Shown here piece after piece: positions 46,543-55,054 of a stretch of 64,000 nucleotides of DNA; position 1 is the stretch's first letter, and each line of letters begins with the position of its first letter. The stretch is from an uncultured Armatimonadota bacterium. GTDB lineage: Bacteria > Armatimonadota > Fimbriimonadia > Fimbriimonadales > Fimbriimonadaceae. The notes below the pieces were generated by a model that worked only from the letters and a program-made list of their open reading frames with translations, ran no database searches and was not told the DNA's origin. Both the position numbers and the translations under genes were made by a program. The DNA lies in assembly GCA_903927025.1 (NCBI GenBank), contig CAIYLG010000051.1:1-64000 (forward strand), in the 5' to 3' direction.

Positions 46543-47349
46543 GTGCTGATTGGGCTGTGCGCGCTTGGAATTGTCCTGGGCAGCATTCAAAACGGCGCTC
46601 GGGTCTCGCAAAAGCCAGACCACGTCGCCTCATTGCTCAGGACACTGATTCGTCCGGTTTCGTCTCCTCTAGCGAGTCTGACTAGGGGGACGTCGGATTT
46701 CTTTCATGGGATCCTATCGGCCTCAAGGCTGACTGCGGAGAACCGCAGGCTTCATGAACTGGAAGCGGCTCAGTCCCTGTACTCCACGACCATGCTGGAT
46801 CGAGACGATCAAATCTCCCGACTGCGGTCGATGCTGAAGTTTGGGGAAGTCCCTGGTAAGAAGCGAATACCAGCCTCATTGATCGGCATGTCGATTAATG
46901 AAAATCGCCTTACTCTCAACGTTGGCAGCGCTCAGGGCGTCGTTCTCGGGTCGCCAGTCGAATCTGCGCAAGGACTCGTTGGAACGGTAGAGGAAGTGGA
47001 ACCTCGCGAATGCCAGGTCCTGATGTTGACCAGCGCGGGGCTGCAAATGACCTCTCGGGGCAAAACGCAGCTCATCGGCGCCATCGACGTAAACCGGACG
47101 CCACCTCTGGTTGGGCTTGTGCGCGGCGAGAACGCAAGCACGCTCAGCATGACGTTTCTGGACCCCAAGGCCCCTGTTCAGGTTGGTGATCTCATCATGA
47201 CCTCGGGATACTCCGACAAGATTCCCCGTGGAATCAACATCGGAAAAGTCATTCAGGTTGAGCCGAACGAGGAGTTCGGCACCCTTAAGGCACGAATTGA
47301 TCCGGCATTCTCCCCCGGAAATCTAGACGTCGTGTTCGTGCTCGGATGA
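46543..47349 (+). CDS. mreC: Rod shape-determining protein MreC
   Basis: A 268-residue (from GTG 46543) periplasmic scaffold of the elongasome: membrane anchor, coiled-coil (~65-90: ENRRLHELEAAQ), then the double beta-barrel (NVGSAQGVVLGSPVESAQGLVGTV...IPRGINIGKV). GTG 46543 lies within the hydrophobic anchor. The frame stays open upstream and encodes [14 protein letters not shown], a proper basic flank, right after GGAGAAGG (46486-46493). No ATG, GTG or TTG is present there, so translation may start at a rare codon (GTC 46495 or ACG 46498). Confidence 0.9.
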   Translation: MLIGLCALGIVLGSIQNGARVSQKPDHVASLLRTLIRPVSSPLASLTRGTSDFFHGILSASRLTAENRRLHELEAAQSLYSTTMLDRDDQISRLRSMLKFGEVPGKKRIPASLIGMSINENRLTLNVGSAQGVVLGSPVESAQGLVGTVEEVEPRECQVLMLTSAGLQMTSRGKTQLIGAIDVNRTPPLVGLVRGENASTLSMTFLDPKAPVQVGDLIMTSGYSDKIPRGINIGKVIQVEPNEEFGTLKARIDPAFSPGNLDVVFVLG

Positions 47350-47828
47350 AGGGACCCAAAGGCTGGCTTATAGCGATCCTGACCCTGTGGATTGCAGGCG
47401 GGCTGCAGCAGGCGGTGGCCTTTCAGGTCTCGGCCGGAGGCGTTGCCCCCGATTTTCTGTTGGTTGCAATCGTAAGTCTGAGCCTCTTCTCCCTCCGTCG
47501 GAACGGGTCGGTGGTCGGATTTATCGGCGGTGCCCTCCATGGCGCCATCGCAGGCGGCCACATGGCAGCCTATGTCATCACGCGCACCCTAGTCGGGTTT
47601 TGTGTCGGCTGGTTCACGGGGATGGAATTTGAGGGGAATACGGCAGTGGCTGCGATCGTCACCGCGGCCGCCACGCTGGCCTCACAACTGACATTTTTGC
47701 TGATGAATCCTCATGGCGCCATCCTTTCCGCCTTGTTGGCTACAATAGGATCAGCGGTGTACAACGGTGTCCTCGCAATACCCTTATACGCGCTCCTAAG
47801 AAAGGTCTTGGACTCGCCTAGACGATAG
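47346..47828 (+). CDS. mreD: Rod shape-determining protein MreD
   Basis: The 160-residue integral membrane protein has about five helices (WLIAILTLWIAGGLQQAVAF, DFLLVAIVSLSLFSL, GFIGGALHGAIAGG, AAIVTAAATLASQLTFLL, VYNGVLAIPLYALL). MreD partners MreC in the elongasome. Sequence conservation in this family is low; the call rests on size, helices, the PDFLLVAI segment and gene order. Its ATG overlaps the mreC stop. Confidence 0.85.
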   Translation: MKGPKGWLIAILTLWIAGGLQQAVAFQVSAGGVAPDFLLVAIVSLSLFSLRRNGSVVGFIGGALHGAIAGGHMAAYVITRTLVGFCVGWFTGMEFEGNTAVAAIVTAAATLASQLTFLLMNPHGAILSALLATIGSAVYNGVLAIPLYALLRKVLDSPRR

Positions 47829-47847
47829 CGCGAGTTTTTGGTGCCCG

Positions 47848-49101
47848 ATGAGCCAACACATAAACGTTCTCGATATGGCCCGCGAACAACTCGCAGTGGC
47901 CGCTAATTTCCTGGATCTCGACAAAGGTCTCCACTCCGTTCTTTCCCAGCCGATTAGACAGCTGATTGTCCATTTCCCAGTCGTTTTAGATAACGGCGAA
48001 GTCCAAGTTTTTGAGGGGTACCGTGTTCAGCACAATGCCTCTCGCGGCCCCACGAAGGGTGGCATTCGCTATCACCCAGAAGTCGACCTCGATGAGACGT
48101 CGGCTCTGGCGATGTGGATGACCTGGAAGTGCGCCGTCGCCAACATCCCTTATGGAGGCGCAAAGGGCTCGGTCAAAGTCGACACGAAAAAGCTCTCCAA
48201 GCGAGAGCTTGAAAAGCTCACCCGCAGGTACGTCACCGAGATCAGTTCCATGATCGGTGAGCGAAGTGACATCCCTGCCCCCGACATCGGAACAAATGCC
48301 CAAGTAATGGCCTGGGTGATGGACACAGTGTCCATGCAGAAGGGCTATACCGTTCCTGGATGCGTCACCGGCAAGCCGATTGAGCTTGGAGGCTCAGAGG
48401 GGCGTACCGAGGCCACTGGGCGTGGCGTTGTGGTCACGATGGAAGAAGCCGCCAAAGTGCGAAACCTTGACCTCAGCAAATCTAAGGTCATCGTTCAGGG
48501 CTTCGGCAACGTTGGTTCCACTGCGGCAAAGCTTGTGGAAGAATCTGGCGCCACCGTCGTTGGAATCAGCGACGCCATTGGCGGCATTTACAACGAAAAC
48601 GGCCTTCCTGTCCACGATCTGTTTAATCGCTACTCTGGACGCGATGGCGGAATCCGCGAGTATAAGGATGCGCAGCCGGTTTCCAACGCTGAGATTCTTG
48701 AGATGCCCTGCGACATTCTCATTCCGGCCGCAGTTGCCACCCAGATCACCGTCGATAATGCCGACAAGATCAAGGCCAAGCTGATCGTCGAGGGTGCCAA
48801 CGGCCCCACGACGCCGGAAGCCGACCACATTCTCTCCGACAAGGGAGTCTTCGTGGTACCGGATATCCTTGCCAATGCTGGCGGCGTCGTGGTCAGCTAC
48901 TTCGAATGGGTCCAGGACCTCCAGAACTTCTTTTGGGAAGAGAACGAGGTCAATGCCAAACTCACCCGCATCATGCGCGCTTCCTTTTCCGAAGTGGAGC
49001 GGGGCATGCGAGCCCACAAGACCGACATGCGCACAGCCGCTCTGATCATTGGGGTCAAGCGTGTCGCCGAGGCAACGATCCGTCGCGGCATCTTCCCCTG
49101 A
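47848..49101 (+). CDS. gdhA: Glutamate dehydrogenase (Glu/Leu/Phe/Val family)
   Basis: A 417-residue enzyme interconverting glutamate and 2-oxoglutarate plus ammonia. The N-terminal substrate domain has VFEGYRVQHNASRGPTKGGIRYHP and MTWKCAVANIPYGGAKG (conserved lysines). The Rossmann domain has VIVQGFGNVGSTAAKLVEESGATVVGISD; the Asp after this glycine loop suggests NAD preference. AGGVVVSYFEWVQ is the usual C-terminal motif. Size matches NAD-type GudB/RocG-like enzymes. It begins 19 bases after mreD and may be read from the same transcript. Confidence 0.93.
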   Translation: MSQHINVLDMAREQLAVAANFLDLDKGLHSVLSQPIRQLIVHFPVVLDNGEVQVFEGYRVQHNASRGPTKGGIRYHPEVDLDETSALAMWMTWKCAVANIPYGGAKGSVKVDTKKLSKRELEKLTRRYVTEISSMIGERSDIPAPDIGTNAQVMAWVMDTVSMQKGYTVPGCVTGKPIELGGSEGRTEATGRGVVVTMEEAAKVRNLDLSKSKVIVQGFGNVGSTAAKLVEESGATVVGISDAIGGIYNENGLPVHDLFNRYSGRDGGIREYKDAQPVSNAEILEMPCDILIPAAVATQITVDNADKIKAKLIVEGANGPTTPEADHILSDKGVFVVPDILANAGGVVVSYFEWVQDLQNFFWEENEVNAKLTRIMRASFSEVERGMRAHKTDMRTAALIIGVKRVAEATIRRGIFP

Positions 49102-49119
49102 TTCTCACTTGACCAGCTG

Positions 49120-49148
49120 CCCGCGCCGTCGAATTTGGACAGCGCGGG
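49120..49148 (+). terminator. GC-rich hairpin after gdhA
   Basis: CCCGCGC (49120-49126) pairs with GCGCGGG (49142-49148), a perfect 7-bp stem with a 15-base loop, 18 bases after the gdhA stop. It lacks a T-tract. It could equally be part of the fabZ upstream region, as TTGGAC (49135-49140) lies within it. Confidence 0.35.
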
Positions 49149-49169
49149 TAACCTTAACCTTAAGATCAC

Positions 49170-49613
49170 ATGGCCGTACTCAACATCGATCAGATTCTTC
49201 ATTTTCTGCCGCACCGGTACCCGATGCTCTTGGTGGACAGGATCATCTCGGTCTCCGAGGATGGAAAGCAGTGTATTGGCCTTAAGAACGTGACGATCAA
49301 CGAACCGTTTTTTCAGGGTCACTATCCCGGATTGCCGATCATGCCCGGCGTCCTGATCCTCGAAGCCATGGCGCAAACCGGAGCCGCACTGTTTCTCTCA
49401 AAACCTGAGTACACCGGCAAGGTCCCGCTCATCGGAGCGATGGATGACATCAAGTTCCGCCGAATGGTCCGCCCAGGGGACCAGCTTCTGATGGAAGTCG
49501 AGATCCTTTGGACCCGCGGCATGATTGGCAGAATGAAAGGGGTTGCAAGGGTCGATGGCGATATTGCCGCCAGCATGGAGATGACCTTTAAGTGGGCCGA
49601 CAAGGATCAGTAG
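49170..49613 (+). CDS. fabZ: 3-hydroxyacyl-ACP dehydratase FabZ
   Basis: The 147-residue hot-dog-fold enzyme dehydrates 3-hydroxyacyl-ACP in fatty acid elongation and shares its substrate with LpxA. The start ILHFLPHRYPMLLVDR is diagnostic. Catalytic residues are His51 (GHYPGLPIMPGVLILEAMAQ) and Glu65. It lies directly upstream of lpxA, 1 base before the TTG start, so fatty acid and lipid A supply are co-regulated, as in many Gram-negatives. Confidence 0.96.
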   Translation: MAVLNIDQILHFLPHRYPMLLVDRIISVSEDGKQCIGLKNVTINEPFFQGHYPGLPIMPGVLILEAMAQTGAALFLSKPEYTGKVPLIGAMDDIKFRRMVRPGDQLLMEVEILWTRGMIGRMKGVARVDGDIAASMEMTFKWADKDQ

Positions 49614-49614
49614 A

Positions 49615-50403
49615 TTGCCCAAGGTCCACTCGCTTTCCTTTGTTGATCCTGCAGCTGAGTTAGCCGACGATGTGTTGGTTGGCCCGTTTTGCTACGTGGA
49701 AGCAGGCGTTAAGATTGGAGCTGGATGCGTGTTGGATTCTCACGTCACCGTGAAATCTGGGACCACGCTCGGCACCAACAACTTTATGGCCCAAGGTGTG
49801 GTTTTGGGTGGCAACCCCCAAGATCGCAAATACAAAGAAGAGCTGACGTTCCTCAATGTTGGCAATGACAATATCTTCCGGGAGTACGTCACCGTGCACC
49901 GAGCCACCGGCGAGGGCAACGCCACCGTCATTGGAAACGACAACTTCCTGATGGCCAACGTTCACCTTGGCCACAACGTGGTTCTGCACGACCACATCAC
50001 CATCGCCAACAACACAGGAGTCTCTGGGCATGTGACCATCGAGGACCTCGTCACGATGGGTGGAATGACTGGAGTGCACCAGTTCGTTAGAATTGGTCGC
50101 GTTTCGATGGTCGGCGGCATGATGCGCGTGGTCAGAGACATCCCCCCCTTTATGCTGGTGAGCGGAGAGGGTGAAGAGGTCCGAGATATCAATGCCATTG
50201 GCCTGCGGCGCCTCGGAATCACTCCGCAGTCTCGCATGGCGCTACACAAAGCGTGCAAGTTGCTGTTCAAGTCGCAGCTCGGTCTCACCAATGCTATGGA
50301 GATCGTTCGCCGCGAGGTCACCCTCACTCCTGAGGTGGAAACCCTACTCGGGTTTGAAGAGCGACGCACGAAGGGAAAGAACGGCCGCCAAGACCAGAAA
50401 TGA
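49615..50403 (+). CDS. lpxA: UDP-N-acetylglucosamine acyltransferase LpxA
   Basis: A 262-residue trimeric left-handed beta-helix enzyme that begins lipid A synthesis by acylating UDP-GlcNAc. Hexapeptide repeats are seen from residue 15 to ~180 (VLVGPFCYVEAGVKIGAGCVL). His117 and His120 in ANVHLGHNV correspond to His122 and catalytic His125 of E. coli. The C-terminal helices RRLGITPQSRMALHKACKLLFKS fit. The start is TTG 49615, supported by AGGA 8 bases upstream. It overlaps lpxB by an ATGA. Confidence 0.95.
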   Translation: MPKVHSLSFVDPAAELADDVLVGPFCYVEAGVKIGAGCVLDSHVTVKSGTTLGTNNFMAQGVVLGGNPQDRKYKEELTFLNVGNDNIFREYVTVHRATGEGNATVIGNDNFLMANVHLGHNVVLHDHITIANNTGVSGHVTIEDLVTMGGMTGVHQFVRIGRVSMVGGMMRVVRDIPPFMLVSGEGEEVRDINAIGLRRLGITPQSRMALHKACKLLFKSQLGLTNAMEIVRREVTLTPEVETLLGFEERRTKGKNGRQDQK

Positions 50404-51500
50404 ACGTCTTTCTGTCTGCCGGTGAGGCGTCAGGAGATGCCTACGCTTCTGCCCTCATCTCTGAAATGCGCCGCCTCAGTCCGGACGCCAAGCTCACCTT
50501 CATGGGCATCGGCGGGAAGCGGTTTGAAGCCACCGGTGCGCAAATGGTCGCCGATTCCTCGCAATGGGGCGCTGTCAGCATCCTAGAGTCGCTCAAGTTG
50601 GTGCCCAGGGTAATCCTTGGCTACTACCGCGCAAAGCAGGCGATCCGTCGATCTAAGCCCGGTTTAATGGTTCCCATCGACTTTGGCTATGTCAACATCC
50701 GCCTTGCGCGCCATGCCAAGAACCACGGCTGGAAGGTGCTCTATTTCGTTCCCCCCAGCTCTTGGAGACGGGATAAGCAGGGGAAGGACATTCCCAAGAT
50801 TTCGGATGCAATCTCCACTCCGTTTTCCTGGTCGGCTATCAAGCTGAAGGAGATGGGGGCGAATGCTCACTGGTTTGGCCACCCGATCCTCCAGCTTCTG
50901 CGGGACCGCGGGGTGAAGTCCTCGCCGGAGACGTCTGAGCGGATCGCGGTTTTGCCAGGCAGCCGCTCTCACGAAATCAAAGAGAACCTGCCACTGTTGG
51001 CCGCCTCGGTGAAGGAGCCGGTCGAATTTGGCCTCGCACCAAGTGTCGACCTAAGGGAATTCAAAGCTCAATGGGAGCGTCTGGCACCCGGCCGCAGGGA
51101 CGACAAATTTACCCAGGGCGATGTTTACGGCGTCCTCTCCCGCTGCCGGGCCGCTGTCGTCTGCAGTGGCACTGCGACGCTAGAAGCCGCCCTGTGCCGG
51201 TGTCCAATGGTGGTGATCTACCGCTTCCCCAAGATCGCAGAACTGGAAGCAAAGCTGGTCGGCTTCAAGATGCCCGAATACATCTCGCTGCCCAACCTGC
51301 TTCTGCAAAAGCGAATCGTCCCCGAACTCGTGCAGTGGACCGCAACGCCAGAGAACCTGTCCACCGAACTCAACAACCTGCTCACCGATCCTCAGGTGCG
51401 AGCAGCGCAAATTCAAGGCTTCACCGAGCTTGAGGCGCTTCTTGGCGAGGGCGATGCCATCTCCAAAACCGCTGAGTTAGCATTCACGCTAGTCGCTTGA
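50400..51500 (+). CDS. lpxB: Lipid-A-disaccharide synthase LpxB
   Basis: A 366-residue GT19 glycosyltransferase that joins UDP-diacylglucosamine and lipid X into the lipid A disaccharide. The N-terminal motif SAGEASGDAYASALISEMRR, the VPIDFGYVNIRLARHAK segment (usually IDxPDFN), PPSSWRRDK and IAVLPGSRSHEIKENLPLL are family hallmarks. CSGTATLEAALCRCPMVVIYR is the donor site. It is slightly shorter than E. coli LpxB (382). The fabZ-lpxA-lpxB operon ends here. Confidence 0.93.
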   Translation: MNVFLSAGEASGDAYASALISEMRRLSPDAKLTFMGIGGKRFEATGAQMVADSSQWGAVSILESLKLVPRVILGYYRAKQAIRRSKPGLMVPIDFGYVNIRLARHAKNHGWKVLYFVPPSSWRRDKQGKDIPKISDAISTPFSWSAIKLKEMGANAHWFGHPILQLLRDRGVKSSPETSERIAVLPGSRSHEIKENLPLLAASVKEPVEFGLAPSVDLREFKAQWERLAPGRRDDKFTQGDVYGVLSRCRAAVVCSGTATLEAALCRCPMVVIYRFPKIAELEAKLVGFKMPEYISLPNLLLQKRIVPELVQWTATPENLSTELNNLLTDPQVRAAQIQGFTELEALLGEGDAISKTAELAFTLVA

Positions 51501-51530
51501 ACTCCCTCTGTCGCTCTCAAAAGGGGCGTA

Positions 51531-51536
51531 TATAAT
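51531..51536 (+). promoter_or_regulatory. Perfect -10 element before decayed antitoxin gene
   Basis: TATAAT with 7 bases between it and the ATG at 51544. The -35 region is weak. The location again implies a leaderless transcript, although the gene behind it is broken. Confidence 0.45.
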
Positions 51537-51543
51537 CACCCTC

Positions 51544-51776
51544 ATGAAGCCTTTGAGCGTCACGAAATTTAAAGCTCATTGCCTCAGGATGGTGGATGAG
51601 GTTGTTAACACGGGGAGCCACTGCTGCTGACGGAGCACGGAAGGCCGTTTGTGGTCGTCTCGCTGCCTGCCAAGGAAAGCCCTCAAAGGTGGGTCCTTGG
51701 CCAATTCTCTGGTTCTTGCTGCAGCGTGGGAGACATCCTCTCGCCACTAGACGAACCGTGGGAGGCTCTCTCCTGA
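51544..51776 (+). pseudogene. Frameshifted Phd/YefM-type antitoxin
   Basis: From ATG 51544 the frame reads MKPLSVTKFKAHCLRMVDEVVNTG and then hits a TGA at 51628. In the next frame from ~51617 the family sequence continues: EPLLLTEHGRPFVVVSLPAKE, ending at TGA 51774-51776. Adding one base in the GGGG run at 51612-51615 would restore a ~77-residue antitoxin. The N-terminal half is a typical Phd/YefM DNA-binding domain, and the C-terminal half is the toxin-neutralising arm. The gene is probably inactive, unless frameshifting or a sequencing error is involved. Confidence 0.8.
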
Positions 51777-51777
51777 T

Positions 51778-52175
51778 TGTTTTGACACGTACATCAGGAT
51801 TTGTCGAACATCGCCCCATCTAAGATTCCACACAACTTTTTCCGAGTCATGGAGGCTGAAGATGCGTCCATTCCTTTAGCGATCAGCTTGTGGGAAGCAC
51901 ATCTGCTCATCGAAAGAGGCAAGATTGCCTCGGCGAGTAGCCCAACCGAAACCTTTAGACAATGGCTGGCATTCAGCCCAATCCAAGTGATCCCGGTGAC
52001 CCAAGAGATTGCGGTTTTATCGAGGTCCCTCAATTTCGTCCATGCCGACCCTGCGTATCGCTATATTGCTGTAACAGCTTTCCAACTAAAAGCCAAACTT
52101 GTGACCGTGGATGACCTTCTGCCGCAACTGGATTGGATTGACAAGCTCGACGGAGCCGGACCTAACCGATTCTGA
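51778..52175 (+). pseudogene. Decayed PIN-domain toxin
   Basis: The main frame encodes SNIAPSKIPHNFFRVMEAEDASIPLAISLWEAHLLIERGKI...VTVDDLLPQLDW, a PIN-domain (VapC-like) ribonuclease toxin without its start. The first catalytic Asp lies in another frame, GAC at 51784 (DTYIRI); adding one base after ATTTG (~51803) would join them. The Glu of SLWE and the Asp of TVDD are present, but the Asp expected in the DPxDR motif is Tyr (DPAYRYIAVTA). With a broken start, a frameshift and a lost catalytic residue, it should be inactive. It converges with the GyrI-like gene, overlapping by 14 bases. Confidence 0.75.
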
Positions 52176-52632
52176 GCAGCGGACGGTTGAGCTGGGTCTG
52201 CCACTTGGACGAATCCGTGCCCGACTCGGGGCCGGAGAGGTAGCACTCCCACAGGTCTGCTGCTGACTCGTGGCCTTCGGACGCAATCCACTCTCCGAAC
52301 TCACCCCATGCATCCCCTAGCTCTTCGTAGGGACCCGAGTAGACGGTGCGCGCAACGGTTGCTGCCGGCAATAAACCCTGTTCGACTCGGCCCGACGGTG
52401 TAAACGGTCCATTGACCGGGACGCCGATTTCAAAGTCAAAGATGCCTGGATCCATCCGGAGGTGATGGGAAAAAAGCGGTCCAGCCGGGGAAACCCCCTG
52501 GCTTCCCAGCGTCGACATCAACTCCATAATCCCTGGCCCCATCACATTCTGAATCTCCTCTCGAGGAATCGTCAGTCGGATCACGGCGGCAGACTGAGCT
52601 TCGGTCTTGATGATGGTTGGTGTTTCTAACAT
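52162..52632 (-). CDS. GyrI-like small-molecule-binding protein
   Basis: A 156-residue stand-alone GyrI-like/SRPBCC-type effector-binding domain (family of Rob/BmrR C-terminal domains). Hallmarks are the N-terminal strand IIKTEAQSAAVIRLTIPREEIQNVMG, the DFEIGVPVN segment, ATVARTVYSGPYEELGDAWGEFGEWIASEG and the WECYLSGPES ending with the conserved buried Glu. It binds or hydrolyses hydrophobic or cationic small molecules; it lacks a DNA-binding domain. A TATACT lies ~27 bases upstream on the minus strand. No partner gene is evident. Confidence 0.85.
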   Translation of the reverse strand: MLETPTIIKTEAQSAAVIRLTIPREEIQNVMGPGIMELMSTLGSQGVSPAGPLFSHHLRMDPGIFDFEIGVPVNGPFTPSGRVEQGLLPAATVARTVYSGPYEELGDAWGEFGEWIASEGHESAADLWECYLSGPESGTDSSKWQTQLNRPLLRIG

Positions 52633-52672
52633 GATGTTGATGGTCGCTAGGACGCTCAGTATATCAGTGCCC

Positions 52673-54253
52673 TTAACCCTCGTGGATATCCAACAGCCTG
52701 AGTTGAAGCACCAGGGCGCCGTAGTGGAACCAACTCGACGACTGGCCGAACAGGCTGGGGAAGCTGACTAGGAGCCGGCGGACTCCGCCTCGCTTCATGC
52801 CTAGTATCGCCTTTCGGATCGTGGTTCCCGTGGCGAGATTGAAGTCTTGAACGCCCGTCACGTTCGGGATGACGACCTCGCGGCCATCTAAGCGAAACAC
52901 CTTGCAGCTGACCTTAACGTTAGCCCCAGAGGGCACCGGCGCGCCGCGTCCGACTTTGACTTCATGAAGGCGAAGCACCCGCTCAGTGGCATCGCTAAAG
53001 CTGCGCTCGGTGGCAAAGTGCAGGACCTGCACCCGAATCGTCAGGTCAGCTCCGGCGGGAATCACGTCCGCACCTGCCTCCGAATAAGCAAGGCTGGCGG
53101 GGACTTGAAGGACTCTCACACCCCCGACCTTCATCCCAACTAGGCCCTGCGAAAGCCCCTCAATGATCTGGTTGCTCCCCACCTCGACAAGGGCGGGGTT
53201 TTCTTCCCCCTCGAAGTTGGTAAAGGCGATCGTCTTATTGGGGAGCGCGATTCCGTACTGAATCACAACTTTGTCTCCCAGCTTCACAGTCGCTTCGCGG
53301 GTGTCAAACTCCCCACCTTCCCCAACGCGGATGTCCTTCCAGGTCAGCCGCTTCAAGGAGGGACTGAACTGCTGGTTCGGCATCGATTGCGGTTTGTTCA
53401 TCGACACGTAGAACCTTGCCGCCTGGGCAACCCATGGCACCTGAGAACTTGCCAGAGAACTGGCCGCCTGCGAGACCGCGGAATCCGTCGAAATAGTCCA
53501 ATACCGAATGCTGTCGGGCACTGGCTCATGGGTATCGCTGGAGATGTCGGCCGTCAGGGTGCTGTGTACGCCAGAAAGCCAAGTGAGCGCCTCAAGCTGA
53601 ACCATCGGGTTGTATCCCGAGAGGGCATCCAGCACATCCGCGCGGTCATGGGCGATCGGCTTGGGACCACCGGCGAAGTTGGGGGTGCAGTAAGGGTTCT
53701 GAACAAGCGACCCGTCCGAATATGCATAGCGCAGGAGTACCGGCCGATAGACGTCGAGCCCAAAGTCGAGCTGAATCGGACGGCTGATCGCCCCGCCCAA
53801 ATTGGCTTCCACCACAAAGCCCGAAACCCCAGGAACGCTTACCAGCGAGCAACTCTGATAGAACGCCCGACTCCCGGTCCGAAAGGCAGTGGAAGAAATC
53901 GGCTGTCCATGGAGGTCAAACCAGTAAAACCCTGCCGAACTCTGCCCATCGCTGGAAACAGGATCGTTTGCCTGAAACACCAGATCCTCAGACCGGATGC
54001 GCCACACGTAGAACCGCCCGTTCAGCTTGCTGAAGGCGTGCTGATCGGGAAAGCTGTGGTACACCAGCTTCTTCAGCGGGAGCCAATCCGCTTGGCCGCT
54101 GGACAGGCTGGTTCCTTCAAGTCGCCGGATGGCATCCGTTTCTTGGGGGGGAACTTGGCGAGGACCTTGGGCAGGCGCAGGGGCCTTGACTTGACAAAAG
54201 GCAGTGCAGCACAGGGCCGCCGCGCATAGGGATGCAAACCGTCGGAGCCGCAC
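52673..54253 (-). CDS. Secreted protein with two FKBP-type peptidyl-prolyl isomerase domains
   Basis: A 526-residue protein with a signal peptide (ASLCAAALCCTAFCQ). Residues ~35-300 are a region of unknown fold with WYF-rich strands (KLNGRFYVWRIRSEDLVFQAND). Then come two FKBP-like domains: ~306-412 (KLGDKVVIQYGIALPNKTIAFTNF, IEGLSQGLVGMKVGGVRVLQVPASLAYSEAG) and ~423-525 (VKVSCKVFRLDGREVV, AILGMKRGGVRRLLVSFPSLFG). Domain 1 keeps more typical substrate-pocket residues than domain 2. It probably assists folding in the periplasm. It follows the HAD gene on the same strand. Confidence 0.8.
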   Translation of the reverse strand: MRLRRFASLCAAALCCTAFCQVKAPAPAQGPRQVPPQETDAIRRLEGTSLSSGQADWLPLKKLVYHSFPDQHAFSKLNGRFYVWRIRSEDLVFQANDPVSSDGQSSAGFYWFDLHGQPISSTAFRTGSRAFYQSCSLVSVPGVSGFVVEANLGGAISRPIQLDFGLDVYRPVLLRYAYSDGSLVQNPYCTPNFAGGPKPIAHDRADVLDALSGYNPMVQLEALTWLSGVHSTLTADISSDTHEPVPDSIRYWTISTDSAVSQAASSLASSQVPWVAQAARFYVSMNKPQSMPNQQFSPSLKRLTWKDIRVGEGGEFDTREATVKLGDKVVIQYGIALPNKTIAFTNFEGEENPALVEVGSNQIIEGLSQGLVGMKVGGVRVLQVPASLAYSEAGADVIPAGADLTIRVQVLHFATERSFSDATERVLRLHEVKVGRGAPVPSGANVKVSCKVFRLDGREVVIPNVTGVQDFNLATGTTIRKAILGMKRGGVRRLLVSFPSLFGQSSSWFHYGALVLQLRLLDIHEG

Positions 54254-54265
54254 GATCCCTCAATT

Positions 54266-55054
54266 CTACAACGAATCTTCGATAAGTCCCCGAAGGTCCT
54301 GACTGAAGGCCTGTCCAACGGGTGGAACTTCCGTGACGCCGGTCAATACCAAATGGGTCGGGCAGCCGGCAAGTTCGCCGCAAAGCAGGTCCGTATCCAC
54401 CCGATCTCCCACCACAAGCGCTTCCGAAGCAGGCACGCCGGTCTCCACCAGGATCAGCTCGACTAGGAACGGATTCGGCTTGCCAACCACGAATGGCTCG
54501 GTCTCAGAGCACGTTCGGATGCCCGCCACAATGGAGCCCGCACCCGGGATAAGCGTTCCGCCTTCGAGCGGATAGCTGGAATCGGTGTTGGTTGCCACAA
54601 ACGGTTGACCCTGCCGGATGCGCTGCATCGCCCCCCGCATCAGTTCGTAGGTGAAGCTGCGGCAAATACCAACCACTACCGAGTCCGATTCGCCTCCGTC
54701 AGGTTGAACCGTTCCATCCGGCTGTGCGTTGACCACGGAGAGTCCCTCTGTCCTCAACGTCTGGACAAGTCCCGGCTCGCCGACTACAAACGTTCGCTCT
54801 GCCCCAATCGACTCCAGGTGGATGGCAGCGCCAGTAGCGGTGGAAAGGATCTCGTTAAGCTCCGCAGGATAACCCATTCTCAGGAGTCTCTCTAAGAAGA
54901 ATTGGCGTGTTTGCCCTGAATTATTGGTGAGGTACCGAATAAGGGAGCCTTGCGACTTCAGTGTCGATACAGTCTCGACCGCGTACGGCAACACGCTTTC
55001 CCCTCGGTAGAGGGTCCCGTCCAGGTCAAAGATATAGAGCGGATAGCGGCGCAT
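54266..55054 (-). CDS. HAD-IIA phosphatase (NagD-like)
   Basis: A 262-residue HAD hydrolase with a large C2 cap. Motif I YIFDLDGTLYRG (Asp10, Asp12), motif II TNNSGQTRQFF, motif III Lys in VVGKPNPFLVELIL and motif IV VVGDRVDTDLLCG are all intact. Family members dephosphorylate nucleotides, sugar phosphates, p-nitrophenyl phosphate or damaged metabolites. The ATG directly abuts the stop of the polyprenyl synthase gene, so the two are translationally coupled, which might hint at a role in isoprenoid or quinone phosphate handling; this is conjecture. Confidence 0.88.
   Translation of the reverse strand: MRRYPLYIFDLDGTLYRGESVLPYAVETVSTLKSQGSLIRYLTNNSGQTRQFFLERLLRMGYPAELNEILSTATGAAIHLESIGAERTFVVGEPGLVQTLRTEGLSVVNAQPDGTVQPDGGESDSVVVGICRSFTYELMRGAMQRIRQGQPFVATNTDSSYPLEGGTLIPGAGSIVAGIRTCSETEPFVVGKPNPFLVELILVETGVPASEALVVGDRVDTDLLCGELAGCPTHLVLTGVTEVPPVGQAFSQDLRGLIEDSL

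Noticed and set aside
51801-52175. The 124-codon frame from TTG 51801 as an intact PIN toxin gene
   Set aside because: The first catalytic Asp and its strand are in another frame upstream and a second Asp is Tyr, so it is better described as a broken gene.
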